From positions 1 to 26,743 of the forward strand of contig WOGZ01000408.1 of assembly GCA_009733775.1 (NCBI GenBank): a stretch of DNA of 26,743 nucleotides, given 5' to 3'. Below, in pieces: positions 1 through 9,950 of the stretch. The notes under the pieces are model-generated. The model saw only the letters and a program-made list of their open reading frames with translations, had not been told where the DNA came from and did not search any database. Position 1 is the stretch's first letter, and every line of letters begins with the position of its first letter. This stretch comes from Alectoria sarmentosa. Lineage: Eukaryota; Ascomycota; Lecanoromycetes; Lecanorales; Parmeliaceae. A program made the position numbers and the translations under genes.

Positions 1-2980
1 ACGTTATATAAGTTTTTATTTTGCGACATTTCGATAAATTTAAAAAGATTATTTTAAAAACGAATTTATTAAATTATATTAATAAAGAAATTTTATTATA
101 ATATAATAATGAAAGAATATTATATTTAATAATTTTTTATAATAAAAACTTAATTTCGATCGAGTGCAATTATTAGATTTACGATAAAGAATTATTTATT
201 ATTATTCGATATTTAAAACATTAACGATTTAAATTAAAATGTATCGACATTTCGATTAAGATATTTATAAATTACAAATTTTTTATATATTTTATTGAAG
301 AACGTGAATTAATTCGTTATTAAATTAAATATTTCGATATTTTATTCGAATATAATATTAAAATCATTTATCGTTCGAGATTATAAAATCTCAAAATTGA
401 TGCTTTTATTCGAATAATTAAATATAAATTTATCGATTTTATAAATGAGCGATTTAAACAATAATATTAAATTAATTTTATATTAAATCGTTTAACTTTC
501 GATAACATCGAGTTCGAAATTAATGTTGTTAATTATTTTTATTATTATAAAGTGTTTAAATTAAATAAAGTCGATAACGAATATAACGAAATAAACGAGA
601 CAATTATTAATAATAAAAAGAAATTAAGAGATATTATATTTAATAAATGCGTTATTATAAATAATGTTTTTTATTATAAAGATCGTTTATAAGTATTTAA
701 GTTTATGTATACAATTATTATTTAAAAGATACATAATTAATTTATATATAATTATTTTAAAATCGTTCGTATATATAAATTATTAAATAAAAGTATTATT
801 AAAAAGATATAAAAATTACAATCGTTATATACGTTAACAATTATTATATTTATAAAAGAATTAAAGGTTTTAAACATCGTGAATATTATTTATTGAAATT
901 ATTATTAATTTCATAAAAACGTTAATAAGACATTTTTATAAACTTTATCGTCGATTTTTTATTATCGAAAGATTATAACGTTATATGAGTCGTAATTTAT
1001 CGATTAATCAAAAAGCGTTATTACGTATTATATACGATAAACGATAATAACACATTTATTAAAAGCATTATTAAAATGCTTATTAAAAAAGTCTTTTATA
1101 TATACGAATTACTTATATTAATAATATTTAATCGAAGTTTATAATTCGTTATTATAATATAAAAATCTTTTTATAAAAAATTCGTTATTTAAGTTAAATT
1201 ATTTATAATCTTTTATTTTAAAATATATAAATAAACGAAATGAAGTAATTAAAATTTAATACGTTATTTACGTATTTATTATAATTATATATAAAACGAT
1301 TAAATTAAATGAATATTTATAATCGAATTTACGAATAATAATAATGTTTTAATCTTTACGAATATGTCGTTTTTTTATGCAAATAAAGGTTTTTATTCTC
1401 ATATAAGCTTTAATTTTAATATTATTAATTACGTTATTACTCGAAAACGTCTTAATGTTACAAAAATAAAAAATATTATCGATCATATATAAAACGTTCT
1501 CGTTTATATACGCGATAATTTAAATAAAGCACAACTTGCGATAATCGAATAAATTAATCGTTATAAAAAAGATATAACGTTTAAAAAAGGCGATCTCGTT
1601 TTTCTTAATAATAAAAACATCGTTATTAATAAATCATTTAAGAAATTGAATAATAAAATGTTCGATTTATTTAAAATTATATTCATTATTAATTTTTTTT
1701 ATAAGTTGAAATTATTTAAGATTATAAGAATTTATAATGTTTTTCATTTTAAACTTTTAAACTTCGTCGTTATTAATTCATTGTTTAATCAAAAAAATTC
1801 TTTTTTTAAAATTATCATTATCAAAGATAAAAAGAAATGAATAATTGAAGATATATTAAATTCAAAAAGATTATAAAATCGTTTTAAATATAAAATTAAA
1901 TGAAAAAACGTTGATAAAGATTTTAATTAATATAATATTAACGAAAATGAATTCGATAATATAAAAAACATAATGAAAGACTTTTATAAAAAATATTTAA
2001 ATAAATTAAGATAAAAAGATTAAATATTATTCGATTGAGTTAGCGATTAATTTATAAAAAAACCTTATTATTCATTTTTTCTTTTTCTTTTTTTTTTATA
2101 ATCGTCGTTATTATAATGAGCGATAATAATTATATATAACTTTCGACTATTATGCGTGCGTCTTCACGTCATTTTTTCAATAACAAAATCGATCGATGTT
2201 AACGATAACGACGTATTGATTCAAGACTTAAACGAACACGCGATCTTCGTTATTCACATTATAAACACCTTTCAAAGTCTTTTAACGTCGTTTTAAAACC
2301 TCGCTATCGTCATTGCTAATTTTATTCAATTTTACATATATAATAATTTATAAAAAAAGATTATTTAAAATATTATTAAAACACATATAAACTTTAAATA
2401 AGATTTAACGTTTGTGATTCGATTCGATTCGAAAAATCTCGTTTAATTATATCGTTTATTTTCTACAATTCTTTTTTCGTTCGAAATATGAAATATTAAA
2501 TAATATTAAACATTTAAATGCTTTAATAACGATCATAACGTTAATTTTTTATCAAATCACGTTATTTTTAAACGTTTAAAACGACAAAATATTATAACAT
2601 CGACGATGCTATAAACGAATTTCTTACGACATATTATTATTGTTATTATTATCAACTTTCTTCAATTGAAAATGATTATTAATTAAATGTTTTGAAGATA
2701 TAAGACAAGTTATAAACACACTTCTTCGATTTTTATAACGTTAAAACATCGCTTTTTAAAAGAGAGAGATAATGTTATAAGCGTACTTTATATTTTTAAT
2801 AAAGCTAACTTTTTTTAACATCACATTTCTTTAACATTATTCGATTAAGCTTAAAGTAACTTGATAAAGATATTTATTTTCATATAAATGTCTTTTTTTA
2901 TATATATACTTTCTTTTCACTTAGTTATCTTATTTAATACACTCATATAATATAACTTTATGCTAATTTTAACACTTTCA
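1..2980 (+). mobile_element. Ty3/Gypsy chromovirus copy A, RIP-degraded, 5'-truncated by the window edge
   Basis: This is the 3' part of the pol polyprotein of a Ty3/Gypsy LTR retrotransposon, broken by many stops. Read on the + strand it starts at the end of reverse transcriptase (an RHFDK-like motif near 27-41). RNase H follows at about 100-500 and keeps IYDKELL and KIF(I/T)(N/D)(Y/H)K-like motifs. Integrase occupies about 650-1830: a core resembling DF..SK.YN.I.VV..RL.K, then EFTNNNN and FFYANKGFYSH. The GD.V/L-type C-terminal integrase domain lies at 1590-1840, where 64 codons remain open. A chromodomain relic follows at about 1841-2015 (IIEDILNSKRL, then IK.KN, then FYKKYLNK). Nearly all breaks are Gln or Trp codons turned into stops, as C-to-T/G-to-A mutation would produce. 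The 3' limit near 2980 is where similarity to copies B and C ends. Protein assignment rests on motif recall, without database support. Confidence 0.85.
2035..2980 (+). repeat. 3' segment shared by the three retrotransposon copies (possible LTR-containing region)
   Basis: After the chromodomain relic, about 945 bp continues to align between copy A (2035-2980), copy B (about 9005-9950) and copy C (about 11230-12185). All three lose similarity at nearly the same point, just after a TTTTAA. It holds a T-rich tract after the pol end, a repeated GATTCGATTCGA-like patch, and TATATATA-type promoter-like runs near 2900. It may be the 3' untranslated region plus LTR, but clear TG...CA ends could not be fixed because of the mutations. 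An open stretch of 66 codons in copy C (11971-12171) belongs to this segment and shows no recognisable domain. Confidence 0.6.
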
Positions 2981-3170
2981 GCTTATTTTTTTAGTTAGTC
3001 TCTCTTCAATACGCGACCCGATTAAGTTTAACGCGATTTAACACTTAACGTCGATAGCGCATTAACGTCGAGTCTTGACGTTCACATATTTTTTAACATT
3101 AATATACACTTATAATATAGCATAATTAATATTTCGTTTAAATTATATATAAATATTATTCAAGTTCAAT

Positions 3171-3359
3171 GTGCAATCTTTAACAATTATAAATTTAATA
3201 AAAAAGTTATTTACGATTATTATTATAACGTCGATAATTCGTGTTATTTTAATTATCGAAGTCACGTTCGTTTTAATTGTTAAATTAATTAATATAAAAG
3301 AATTTATATATTATTTTTATGATAAAGTCGATTATTATCAAAAGAATTATATCGTTTAA
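3171..3359 (+). pseudogene. Gag relic with a RIP-mutated CCHC zinc knuckle
   Basis: This open stretch of 62 codons ends in YYFYDKVDYYQKNY (residues 47-60). Its spacing is exactly that of a retrotransposon zinc knuckle, C-x2-C-x4-H-x4-C, with Tyr at all four metal-ligand positions. Each change is what G-to-A or C-to-T mutation gives: Cys TGY to Tyr TAY, His CAY to Tyr TAY, Gly to Asp, Arg to Lys and Asp to Asn. The knuckle normally binds the element's RNA in the Gag particle; here it cannot bind zinc. The upstream 45 residues are hydrophobic and AT-rich and carry no identifiable motif. The order gag, then pol, on the same strand fits copy B. Confidence 0.6.
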
Positions 3360-4154
3360 AATTAAACGAAGATTAAAAAAAGACATTGAAGAGAGCACGA
3401 TTACATTTTTTCGATATTAATAAAAAATGAAAAATTAACAATATTAAAATAAATTATATCGATAATAATTCATTTTTCGATTCGAGATTTTTTTTTTATT
3501 AAAATCACGATAAAAAATAAAAATAAAATGTGTTTTACGAATTTTTAAACGAATTTTTAATACGTTAACTCTTTTAAATGATTATTACATTATTATTATA
3601 AAATAAATAAATGTTGTTTACGAACTTTTTATAAATTGTAAATGCATAAAAGTTTATATCGTTATTAATAAAATTATTATTTTTGAAATATATTAATTTT
3701 TATAAATCGAGTTTTATTTTCTTATTAAATTTAAATCTTTACGAAAATATAATAAACAATTAATTAAATAATTTATAATTTATTGTTTATTATTTATATT
3801 AAACGTATATAATTATAAAAAAAAATCATATTTTATTTTAATTATTAAGTTAAAATAATACGATTTAAGTTTTAAAGAATTATAAATAAATAAATAAATA
3901 TAAAGTCGTTTTAAATATGTTAAAAAATAAACAATTATTTATTTTTGAACGATGTAAACATAATAATAATAAAATGTCGTTAATAAATGATTTATCATTT
4001 TTATCGATTATTTTAATTGTTATTTATAAACGTTTTTTCAAATTTATTATTAAAAATGAATCGAATTAAAACGATTTCGATATTAAGTCTTTAAAAGACG
4101 ATTTCAATATTAAATTTTCAAAAAACATTTAAATCGAAAAAAATCAACATTAAC

Positions 4155-4159
4155 ATTTA
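4155..4159 (+). repeat. 5-bp target-site duplication, left copy
   Basis: ATTTA directly precedes the TG of the left LTR and is repeated exactly at 5691-5695 after the CA of the right LTR. A 5-bp duplication is typical of Ty3/Gypsy-type integrase. It fixes the borders of the nested element. Confidence 0.85.
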
Positions 4160-4342
4160 TGTCAAAAGATATATAATAAATATCGTATATGAGTTGATTA
4201 AGTATGTAAGAAACACGGGGAAATCGTGTTTTTAAGCTTATTCGTCAAGACAATGTTAAAACACGACTAACCTTAGAGCCGACCTTAAGACCGACTTTAG
4301 GGTTAACCTTATGTACGTTACGCAGAAGACTGATTTTCAACA
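4160..4342. repeat. Left LTR of the nested element (183 bp)
   Basis: It begins TGTCAAAAG and ends TTTTCAACA. It contains a TATATAA box at 4170-4176 and a perfect 7-bp hairpin (AAACACG at 4211-4217, loop of 7, CGTGTTT at 4225-4231, followed by TT). Compared with the right LTR it has the same length, no indels and about 30 differences, all transitions. Most differences have C or G here and T or A in the right copy, so this copy is the less mutated one. Orientation of transcription is assumed left to right from the TATA box only. Confidence 0.85.
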
Positions 4343-4397
4343 TTCCCCTACAGCGTCAAAAGATAACGTATACGATTGTTTGAACATTTCTCTACAG

Positions 4398-4985
4398 CGA
4401 TACGTTACGATGCTCTGATATAAGGACTTTTTCCGCTTTGTAATACGGGAAGCTCAATAGAAATTTGAGAGATGTCGCTCTGATATAGGGACTTGCTTCC
4501 CTTTTTGATACGGGAATCCAATTAGAATTTGAAAATTGTCGCCCTGATGTAGGGACTTGTTCCCCTTTGTGATACGGGAATTCAATTGCTACGGCGATAC
4601 GTTACGATGCCCTGATGTAGGGACTTTTTCCGCTTTGTAATACGGGAAGCTCAGTAGGAATTTGAGAGATGTCGCCCTGATGTAGGGATTTGTTTCCCTT
4701 GATGATACGGGAAGTTACCCGGATGTAGGGACTTGTTCCCCTTTGTGGTACGGGAAGTTGCCCTGATGTAGGGACTTGTTCCCCTTTGTAGTACGGGGAG
4801 CCCAGTAGTAATTTGGGACTTGACGCCCTGATCAGGGGCGTGATCCCCATGGGGAGCCCAGTTCGAAGTAGGGATTTGTTCCCCTTGATGGTACGGGAAG
4901 TTGCCCTGATGTAGGGACTTGATCCCCTTTGTGATATGGGGAGCCCAATAGTAATTTGGGACTTAACGCCCTGATCAGGGGCGTG
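4398..4985. repeat. Degenerate tandem repeats built on a GCCCTGATGTAGGGACTTG module
   Basis: About a dozen copies of a module of roughly 40-80 bp alternate between CCTGATGTAGGGACTTGTTCC-like and GATACGGGAAG-like blocks. A higher-order period of 196 bp is visible: 4398-4475 and 4594-4671 match closely, with RIP-type changes in the first. The 12-bp palindrome CCCTGATCAGGG occurs twice (4826-4837 and 4969-4980). Both strands stay open for 80 codons or so because repeats lack stops; nothing suggests a protein. Confidence 0.8.
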
Positions 4986-5149
4986 TTCTCGTATTGTTTT
5001 GAGAAACCCTTTGAGACTTGATCCTCTTGTTTGTGAGGAGCCCGATAGTTTTGGGATTTTTTTCCCTTTTTATTATGGGGAGCTCAATAGAAAGTAGGGA
5101 TTTGTTTTCCTTTTTTGTCATGGAGAGCCCGTTGAATTCGGGACTTGAT

Positions 5150-5330
5150 GCCCGTGTGAAGGGACTTGGAAGTATACGATGTCCGATGGTATGGGACGGA
5201 ATGCCCTGTGTGAAGGGACTTGAAAGGATGCGATGTCCGATGGTATGGGACGGAATGCCCTGTGTGAAGGGACTTGAAAGGATGGGATGTCCGATGGTAT
5301 GGGACGGAATGCCCGAATGAAGGGACTTGG
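5150..5330. repeat. 54-bp tandem repeat, 3.4 copies
   Basis: Units lie at 5150-5202 (53 bp, one base short), 5203-5256, 5257-5310 and a partial at 5311-5330. Each carries GAAGGGACTTG and GTCCGATGGTATGGGACGGAAT. Units 2 and 3 differ at one base (GCG versus GGG). The unit shares the AGGGACTTG core with the repeats upstream, so the two arrays probably have a common origin. A 54-bp period is 18 codons, which is why long open frames with repeated residues appear on both strands. Confidence 0.9.
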
Positions 5331-5351
5331 TTCGATATTTTTTGTATTTGA

Positions 5352-5435
5352 ATTACGACAGCCCAATTCGTCGAAAGTTACGAGCCAAAAAAAACGGGCT
5401 GTCGCAATGTAATAATGATATTTAGATCATTATTA
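5352..5435. repeat. Two adjacent inverted repeats in the element tail
   Basis: ATTACGACAGCCC (5352-5364) pairs with GGGCTGTCGCAAT (5396-5408), 12 of 13 bases; the mismatch is a G-to-A type change. Directly after it, TAATAATGAT (5410-5419) pairs perfectly with ATCATTATTA (5426-5435) around a 6-base loop. Together they could form a double stem-loop just upstream of the right LTR. Confidence 0.75.
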
Positions 5436-5507
5436 ATAAGATATTCATATATGAAAAGTGCGAGAATAAATGTCATTCTTTTATCGTCACAAATCGGGCT
5501 CATAATT

Positions 5508-5690
5508 TATTAAAAAATATATGATAAATATCGTATATAAATTGATTAAGTATATAAGAAACACGAGGAAATCGTGTTTTTAAGTTTATTCGCCAAGATA
5601 ATATCAAGACACGATTGATTTTAAAATCGACTTTAAGATCGACTTTAAAGTTAATCTTATGTACGTTACGCAAAAGACTAATTTTCAACA
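5508..5690. repeat. Right LTR of the nested element (183 bp), more RIP-mutated
   Basis: It aligns base for base with 4160-4342 without gaps. The TG start has become TA; the end TTTTCAACA is intact. Most differences from the left LTR are C-to-T or G-to-A here, about five go the other way and none is a transversion. All nine CpG sites visible in the left copy are kept. The hairpin AAACACG/CGTGTTT (5559-5565, 5573-5579) is also kept. Confidence 0.85.
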
Positions 5691-5695
5691 ATTTA
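5691..5695 (+). repeat. 5-bp target-site duplication, right copy
   Basis: ATTTA follows the right LTR and is identical to 4155-4159. Confidence 0.85.
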
Positions 5696-6129
5696 AAACA
5701 TTTAAAGAAAAAATAATTTAAAAATATGATTTTATTAACATTGTTAAAAATAATGCATCGATTTATTATTATTTGATTTGAAATAAAGAAAACAAGCTTT
5801 TTTCTTTAATAATGAATAAGATTTACGATATTATTAATAAAAATTTTGATATAACATTATAATCGCAAAAAGATAATCGTTTATCGATTAATAAATTAAA
5901 TTCGTGTGAATTTAAACGAAAATATAAAAAATGTTATAAATTTTATATTTTAAAAATTATTCAAATTAATAATATTAAAATATTTATTTTAAAAAAAATG
6001 TTTAAATTTTTTTTTAAAAAATATTATAATTATATAAATCTTTTCGATAAATTAAAAACGAATATCTTATTTTCACATCGTTTTTATGATTACAAATTAA
6101 AGCTCGTTGAAAAAGTGAATAAAAACGCA

Positions 6130-6960
6130 TTATCGAAAAGTTGAATATATTCGTTATTAAATTATAAGTTCGAATAAATTAAAAAGTATTTAAATAAACA
6201 TTTAAGAAAAAATTTATTATATTTAATTATGCTTTATTTGCTTTATTCGTTTTATTTATTAAAAAATTAAATAAAGATTTTCGATTTTATATGAGTTATC
6301 GAAAATTAAACGTTATTATTAAAAAAAATCGATATCTTATTTCGTTAATAAATAAGATTTTGATTAAAATATAAAAATGTAAATATTTTACACGATTAAA
6401 TATTATCGTTACTTTTAATAAATTTAAAATGCATTTAAATAATGAAAATTTTATTACATTTTTTTTTAAAAATCACAAATATCGAATGTTATTATTTAAA
6501 TTAATAAACGAATTTATTATTTATTAACAATATATAAATAATAGTTTTTTGAATATTTTAATAATTTTTATTAAATGTATTTAAATAATATTTTATTTAT
6601 AATAAAATTAAAAAATAACACGTTTAATATATTCGATTAAATCTTTAAAAGTTACGTAAAATCGATTTATAAATAAACATTTTCAAATGTGAATTTCATA
6701 TTTAAAAAATCAAATTCTTAAACTTATTAATATTTATCAATAAATTACGAATAAATTTTGTTAAAATATAAATCGTCGTCGATTAAATAAAGTTTGTAAA
6801 TTTAAAGAAAATATAAGTTTTCGTCGAGTTTTATAATCTTTATAAAAAATTTATAAAAAACTTTTCGAAGATAATTAAATTCATAATTCGTTTATTAATA
6901 ATAAATCTTATTTACGAATAATTACTCATTTATTAAAAAGTCTTTATTCAATTAAAAATT
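6130..6960 (+). pseudogene. Reverse transcriptase relic of copy B
   Basis: One + strand frame, with few local shifts, reads through the Ty3/Gypsy RT palm. It shows a DFRF-x-SYRKLN-like segment with NRYLI near 6270-6350 (normally DYRKLN and NRYPLP), then TRLNII.TFNKFKMH near 6400-6435. FKCEFHI and IKFLNL lie near 6675-6720, and FYNLYKKFIKNFSKIIK, the RT-RNase H connection, near 6822-6875. The YxDD active-site box falls at about 6570-6600, where the frame is badly mutated (F-K-stop in place of the catalytic Asp pair). The enzyme would copy the element's RNA into DNA; stops and the lost catalytic residues make it inactive. In-frame stops sit at expected Gln or Trp positions, as RIP predicts. Confidence 0.8.
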
Positions 6961-6961
6961 A

Positions 6962-8262
6962 ACGTTATATAAACTTTAATTTTACGACATTTCGATAAAA
7001 AAAAAAAACTTTAAAAACGAATTTCTTCGATTATATTAACGAGTGAATATTATTATAATATAATAATAAAAACGTATTATATTCAATAATCTTTTATAAT
7101 AAAAATTTAATTTCGATCGAATGTAATTATTAAATTTATAATAAAAAATACTTCGTTATTATACGATATTTAAAACATTAACGATTTAAATGAAAATGTA
7201 TTAATATTTCAATTAAAATATTCACGAATTATAAAGATTTTATATATTTTATTAAAAAACGTGATTTAAGTCGTTATTAAATTAATTATTTCGATATATT
7301 AATCAAATATAATATTAAAATTATTTATCGTTCGAAATTAAAATTTTTTAAAATCGATGTTTTTATTTAAATAATTAAATATAAATTAACGAATTTTAAA
7401 AATAAACGATTAAGACAATAATATTAAATTATTTTTATATCGAATTAATTGAATTTCGATAATATCAAATTCGATATTAAGATTATCGATGATTTTTTTT
7501 ATTATAAAGTGTGAAAAATAAATAAAATCGATATAAAATATAATAATATACGCGAGACAATTATTAATAATAAAAAGAAATTTAAAAATATTATATTCAA
7601 TAAAGGCGCTATCATAAACGAAATTTTTTATTACAAAAATCGTTTATTATTTAAAAAATATATACGATTAATTTATATATAATTATTTAGAAATTGCTCG
7701 TATATATAAATTAATTAAATGAAAATATTATTAAAGAAATATGAAAACGATAATCGTTATATATATTAATAATTATTACATTTAAAAAAGAATTAAACTT
7801 TTTAAATATCGTGAATATAATTTATTATTATTATTTTCAATTTTATAAAAACGTTAATAAAACATTTTAAAAAAATTTTTAATCGATTTTTTATTATTAT
7901 AAAATTATAACGTTATATAAGTCATAATTAATCGTTTAATTAAAAAGCGTTATTATATATTATATACGATAAAAAATAATAACATATTTATTAAAAGTAT
8001 TATTAAAATGCTTATTAAAAAAGTCTTTCGTATATATAAATTATTTATATTAATAATGTTCGATCGAGACTTATAATTCGTTATTATAATATAAAAATCT
8101 TTTTATAAAAAATTCGTTATTGAAATTAAATTATTTACGATTTTTTATTTTAAAATAAATAAATAAACGAAACGAAATAATTAAAATTTAAAACGTTATT
8201 TGCGAATTTATTATAATTATATATAAAACGATTAAATTAATTAAATATTTATAATCGAATTT

Positions 8263-8323
<61 letters not shown>

Positions 8324-9000
8324 TTTTAATTATTATAAATATATCGCTCTTTTATGCGAATAAAGAATTTCATTTTTATATAAATTTTAATTTTAATATT
8401 ATTAATTACGTTATTATTCGAAAACGTTTTAATATTATAAAAGTAAAAAATATTATCGATTATATATTAAACGTTTTCGTTTATACACGCGATAACTTGA
8501 ATAAAATACAATTTGCGATAATCGAACAAATTAATCGTTATAAAAAAGATATAACGTTTAAAGAAAACGATTTCATTTTTTTAGCAATAAAAACATCGTT
8601 ATCGATAAATCATTTAAAAATTTAAATAATAAAATGTTTAATTTATTTAAAGTTATCTTCGTTAGTAATTCTTTTTATTAAATTGAAATTATTTAAGATT
8701 ATGAAAATTTATAACGTCTTTTATTTTTAATTTTTAAATTTCGTTATTATCAATTTATTATTTTAATAAAAAAATTCTTTTTTTAAAATTATCATCATAA
8801 AAAATAGAAATAAATAAATAATTGAAAATATATTAAATTTTAGAAAATTATGAAATCGTTTTAAATATAAAATGAAATTAGAAAACGTTAAAAAAGATCT
8901 TAATTAATATAATATTAATAAAAACGAATTCGATAATGTAAAAAATATAATAAAAGATTTTTATAAAAGATATTTAAATAAATTATAATAAAAAGATTAC
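6962..9000 (+). pseudogene. RNase H, integrase and chromodomain relic of copy B
   Basis: This aligns with 1-2015 of copy A from the RHFD motif onward. RNase H is at about 7060-7480, the integrase zinc-binding N-terminus and catalytic core at about 7610-8450, the C-terminal integrase domain at about 8550-8810 and the chromodomain at about 8818-8995. The chromodomain would have tethered integration to modified histones in heterochromatin, in keeping with elements piling up in one block. Many stops and frame losses are present. Inside the integrase, the EF-x-NNN region has become a long AAT microsatellite (8266-8321). Confidence 0.75.
8266..8321 (+). repeat. (AAT)n microsatellite, about 18 units, inside the integrase relic
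   Basis: An uninterrupted AAT run of about 56 bp. Copies A (near 1332-1344) and C (near 10539-10551) have only about four AAT units at the same place, where they encode Asn residues of the integrase EF-x-NN segment. The expansion is specific to copy B. Confidence 0.95.
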
Positions 9001-9950
9001 GCACTATTCGATTGAATTAATAGTTAATTTATAAAAAAAAAAAATTTAATTTTCTTTTTCTTTTTTTCTTTTTCACGTTATTATTATTATATTAAATAAT
9101 AATATAAATACTTTCGATTCGTTTATTATCGTGAAAATGCGTTTTCACGTCTTTTAAAAAATCGATGTCGATCGACGATGATAATATGCGATTTAAGGTT
9201 TAAACGAATATACGATTTCTTTTATTTATATCATAAACATTATAAAAAGATTTTTAACAACATTTTAACATTTCGTCGTCGTTATTGTTAATGTTATTCG
9301 ATATTATATAAATGATATTTTATAAAAAAGAACTTCGCAAAACATTATTAAAACATATACGACGTTCAAATAAAATTTAACGTTCACGATTCGATTCGAA
9401 AAATCTTATTTAATTATATCGTTTAATTTCTGCGATTTTTTCTTCACTTAAAATATGAATATTAAATCGACATCGAATATTTAAATGTTTCGACGACGAT
9501 TATAACATTAATCTTTAATTGAATCACGTTATTTTTAAACGCTTAAATTGATAAAAAATATAACATCGACGCTATTATCAATTGTTGTTTTAAAATATAA
9601 CGTCATCGTTATTATAAATGTTATTTCGATAACTTTCTTCGATTGCGTTGATTATTGATTATAAATTACGAAAACTCGAAACAAGTTATAAACGAACATT
9701 TTCGATTTTCACAACGTTAATATATCGTTTTTTGAAATAAAGAATAATGTTATAAGCGTATTTTATATCTTTAATAAAATTAACTTTTTTTTAATATCAC
9801 ATTTTTTTAAACATTATTCGATTGAACTTAACGTGCTTTAATAAAAGTATTAATTTTTATATAAATGTCTTTTTTTTATATATATATTTTCTTCTCACTT
9901 AATTATTTTATTTAATACATTTATATAACTTAATTTTATATCAATTTTAA

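Larger units (their letters stand above)
4160..5690. mobile_element. Non-autonomous LTR retroelement with a tandem-repeat body, nested in copy B
   Basis: The element is 1,531 bp long. It has a 183-bp LTR at each end (4160-4342, 5508-5690), TG...CA termini and a perfect ATTTA target duplication. The 1,165-bp interior encodes no recognisable Gag, protease, RT or integrase. It consists of two families of degenerate tandem repeats (about 4390-5140 and 5150-5330) and a tail with two strong inverted repeats (5352-5408, 5410-5435). It resembles terminal-repeat retrotransposons in miniature or LARD-like elements, which rely on proteins of an autonomous relative. Its G/C content is far above the flanks, and most of the left half escaped RIP while the right LTR did not. 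It must have inserted after most mutation of copy B. No good primer-binding site for a tRNA (TGG start) follows the left LTR, and no clear polypurine tract precedes the right one. Confidence 0.85.
2985..9950 (+). mobile_element. Ty3/Gypsy chromovirus copy B, RIP-degraded, interrupted by a nested LTR element
   Basis: This is the most complete copy. In order on the + strand it has a gag zinc-knuckle relic (3309-3350), a probable protease stretch (about 3590-3850, weak), a nested 1.5-kb element (4160-5690), reverse transcriptase (about 6130-6960), RNase H, integrase and chromodomain (to about 9000), and the shared 3' segment. With the insert removed, the distance from the zinc knuckle to the RT connection motif is about 1.9 kb (645 codons), normal for this family. 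The 5' boundary is not defined: copy A ends just upstream and no separate 5' LTR could be delimited, so A and B may be a tandem pair sharing that region. Gag seems too short if it starts after 2985, so it may be deleted or begin further left. Confidence 0.75.

Noticed and set aside
3590..3850. Retroviral-type aspartic protease in copy B
   Set aside because: The position between zinc knuckle and RT is right and faint similarity is visible, but the DSG/DTG triad could not be read, so it was not listed as its own feature.
4602..4850. 82-codon open frame on the minus strand
   Set aside because: It is the antisense reading of the upstream tandem-repeat array in the nested LTR element.
5018..5366. 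Overlapping open frames on both strands (5018-5320 + and 5118-5366 -) with 18-residue repeats
   Set aside because: They arise from the 54-bp tandem repeat, whose period is divisible by three and lacks stops on either strand; no start context, domain or neighbour supports a protein.
5500..5691. 63-codon minus-strand open frame
   Set aside because: It coincides with the right LTR (5508-5690) read backwards.
8266..8321. CRISPR-like repetitive array
   Set aside because: It is a simple AAT microsatellite with no spacers, in a eukaryotic context.
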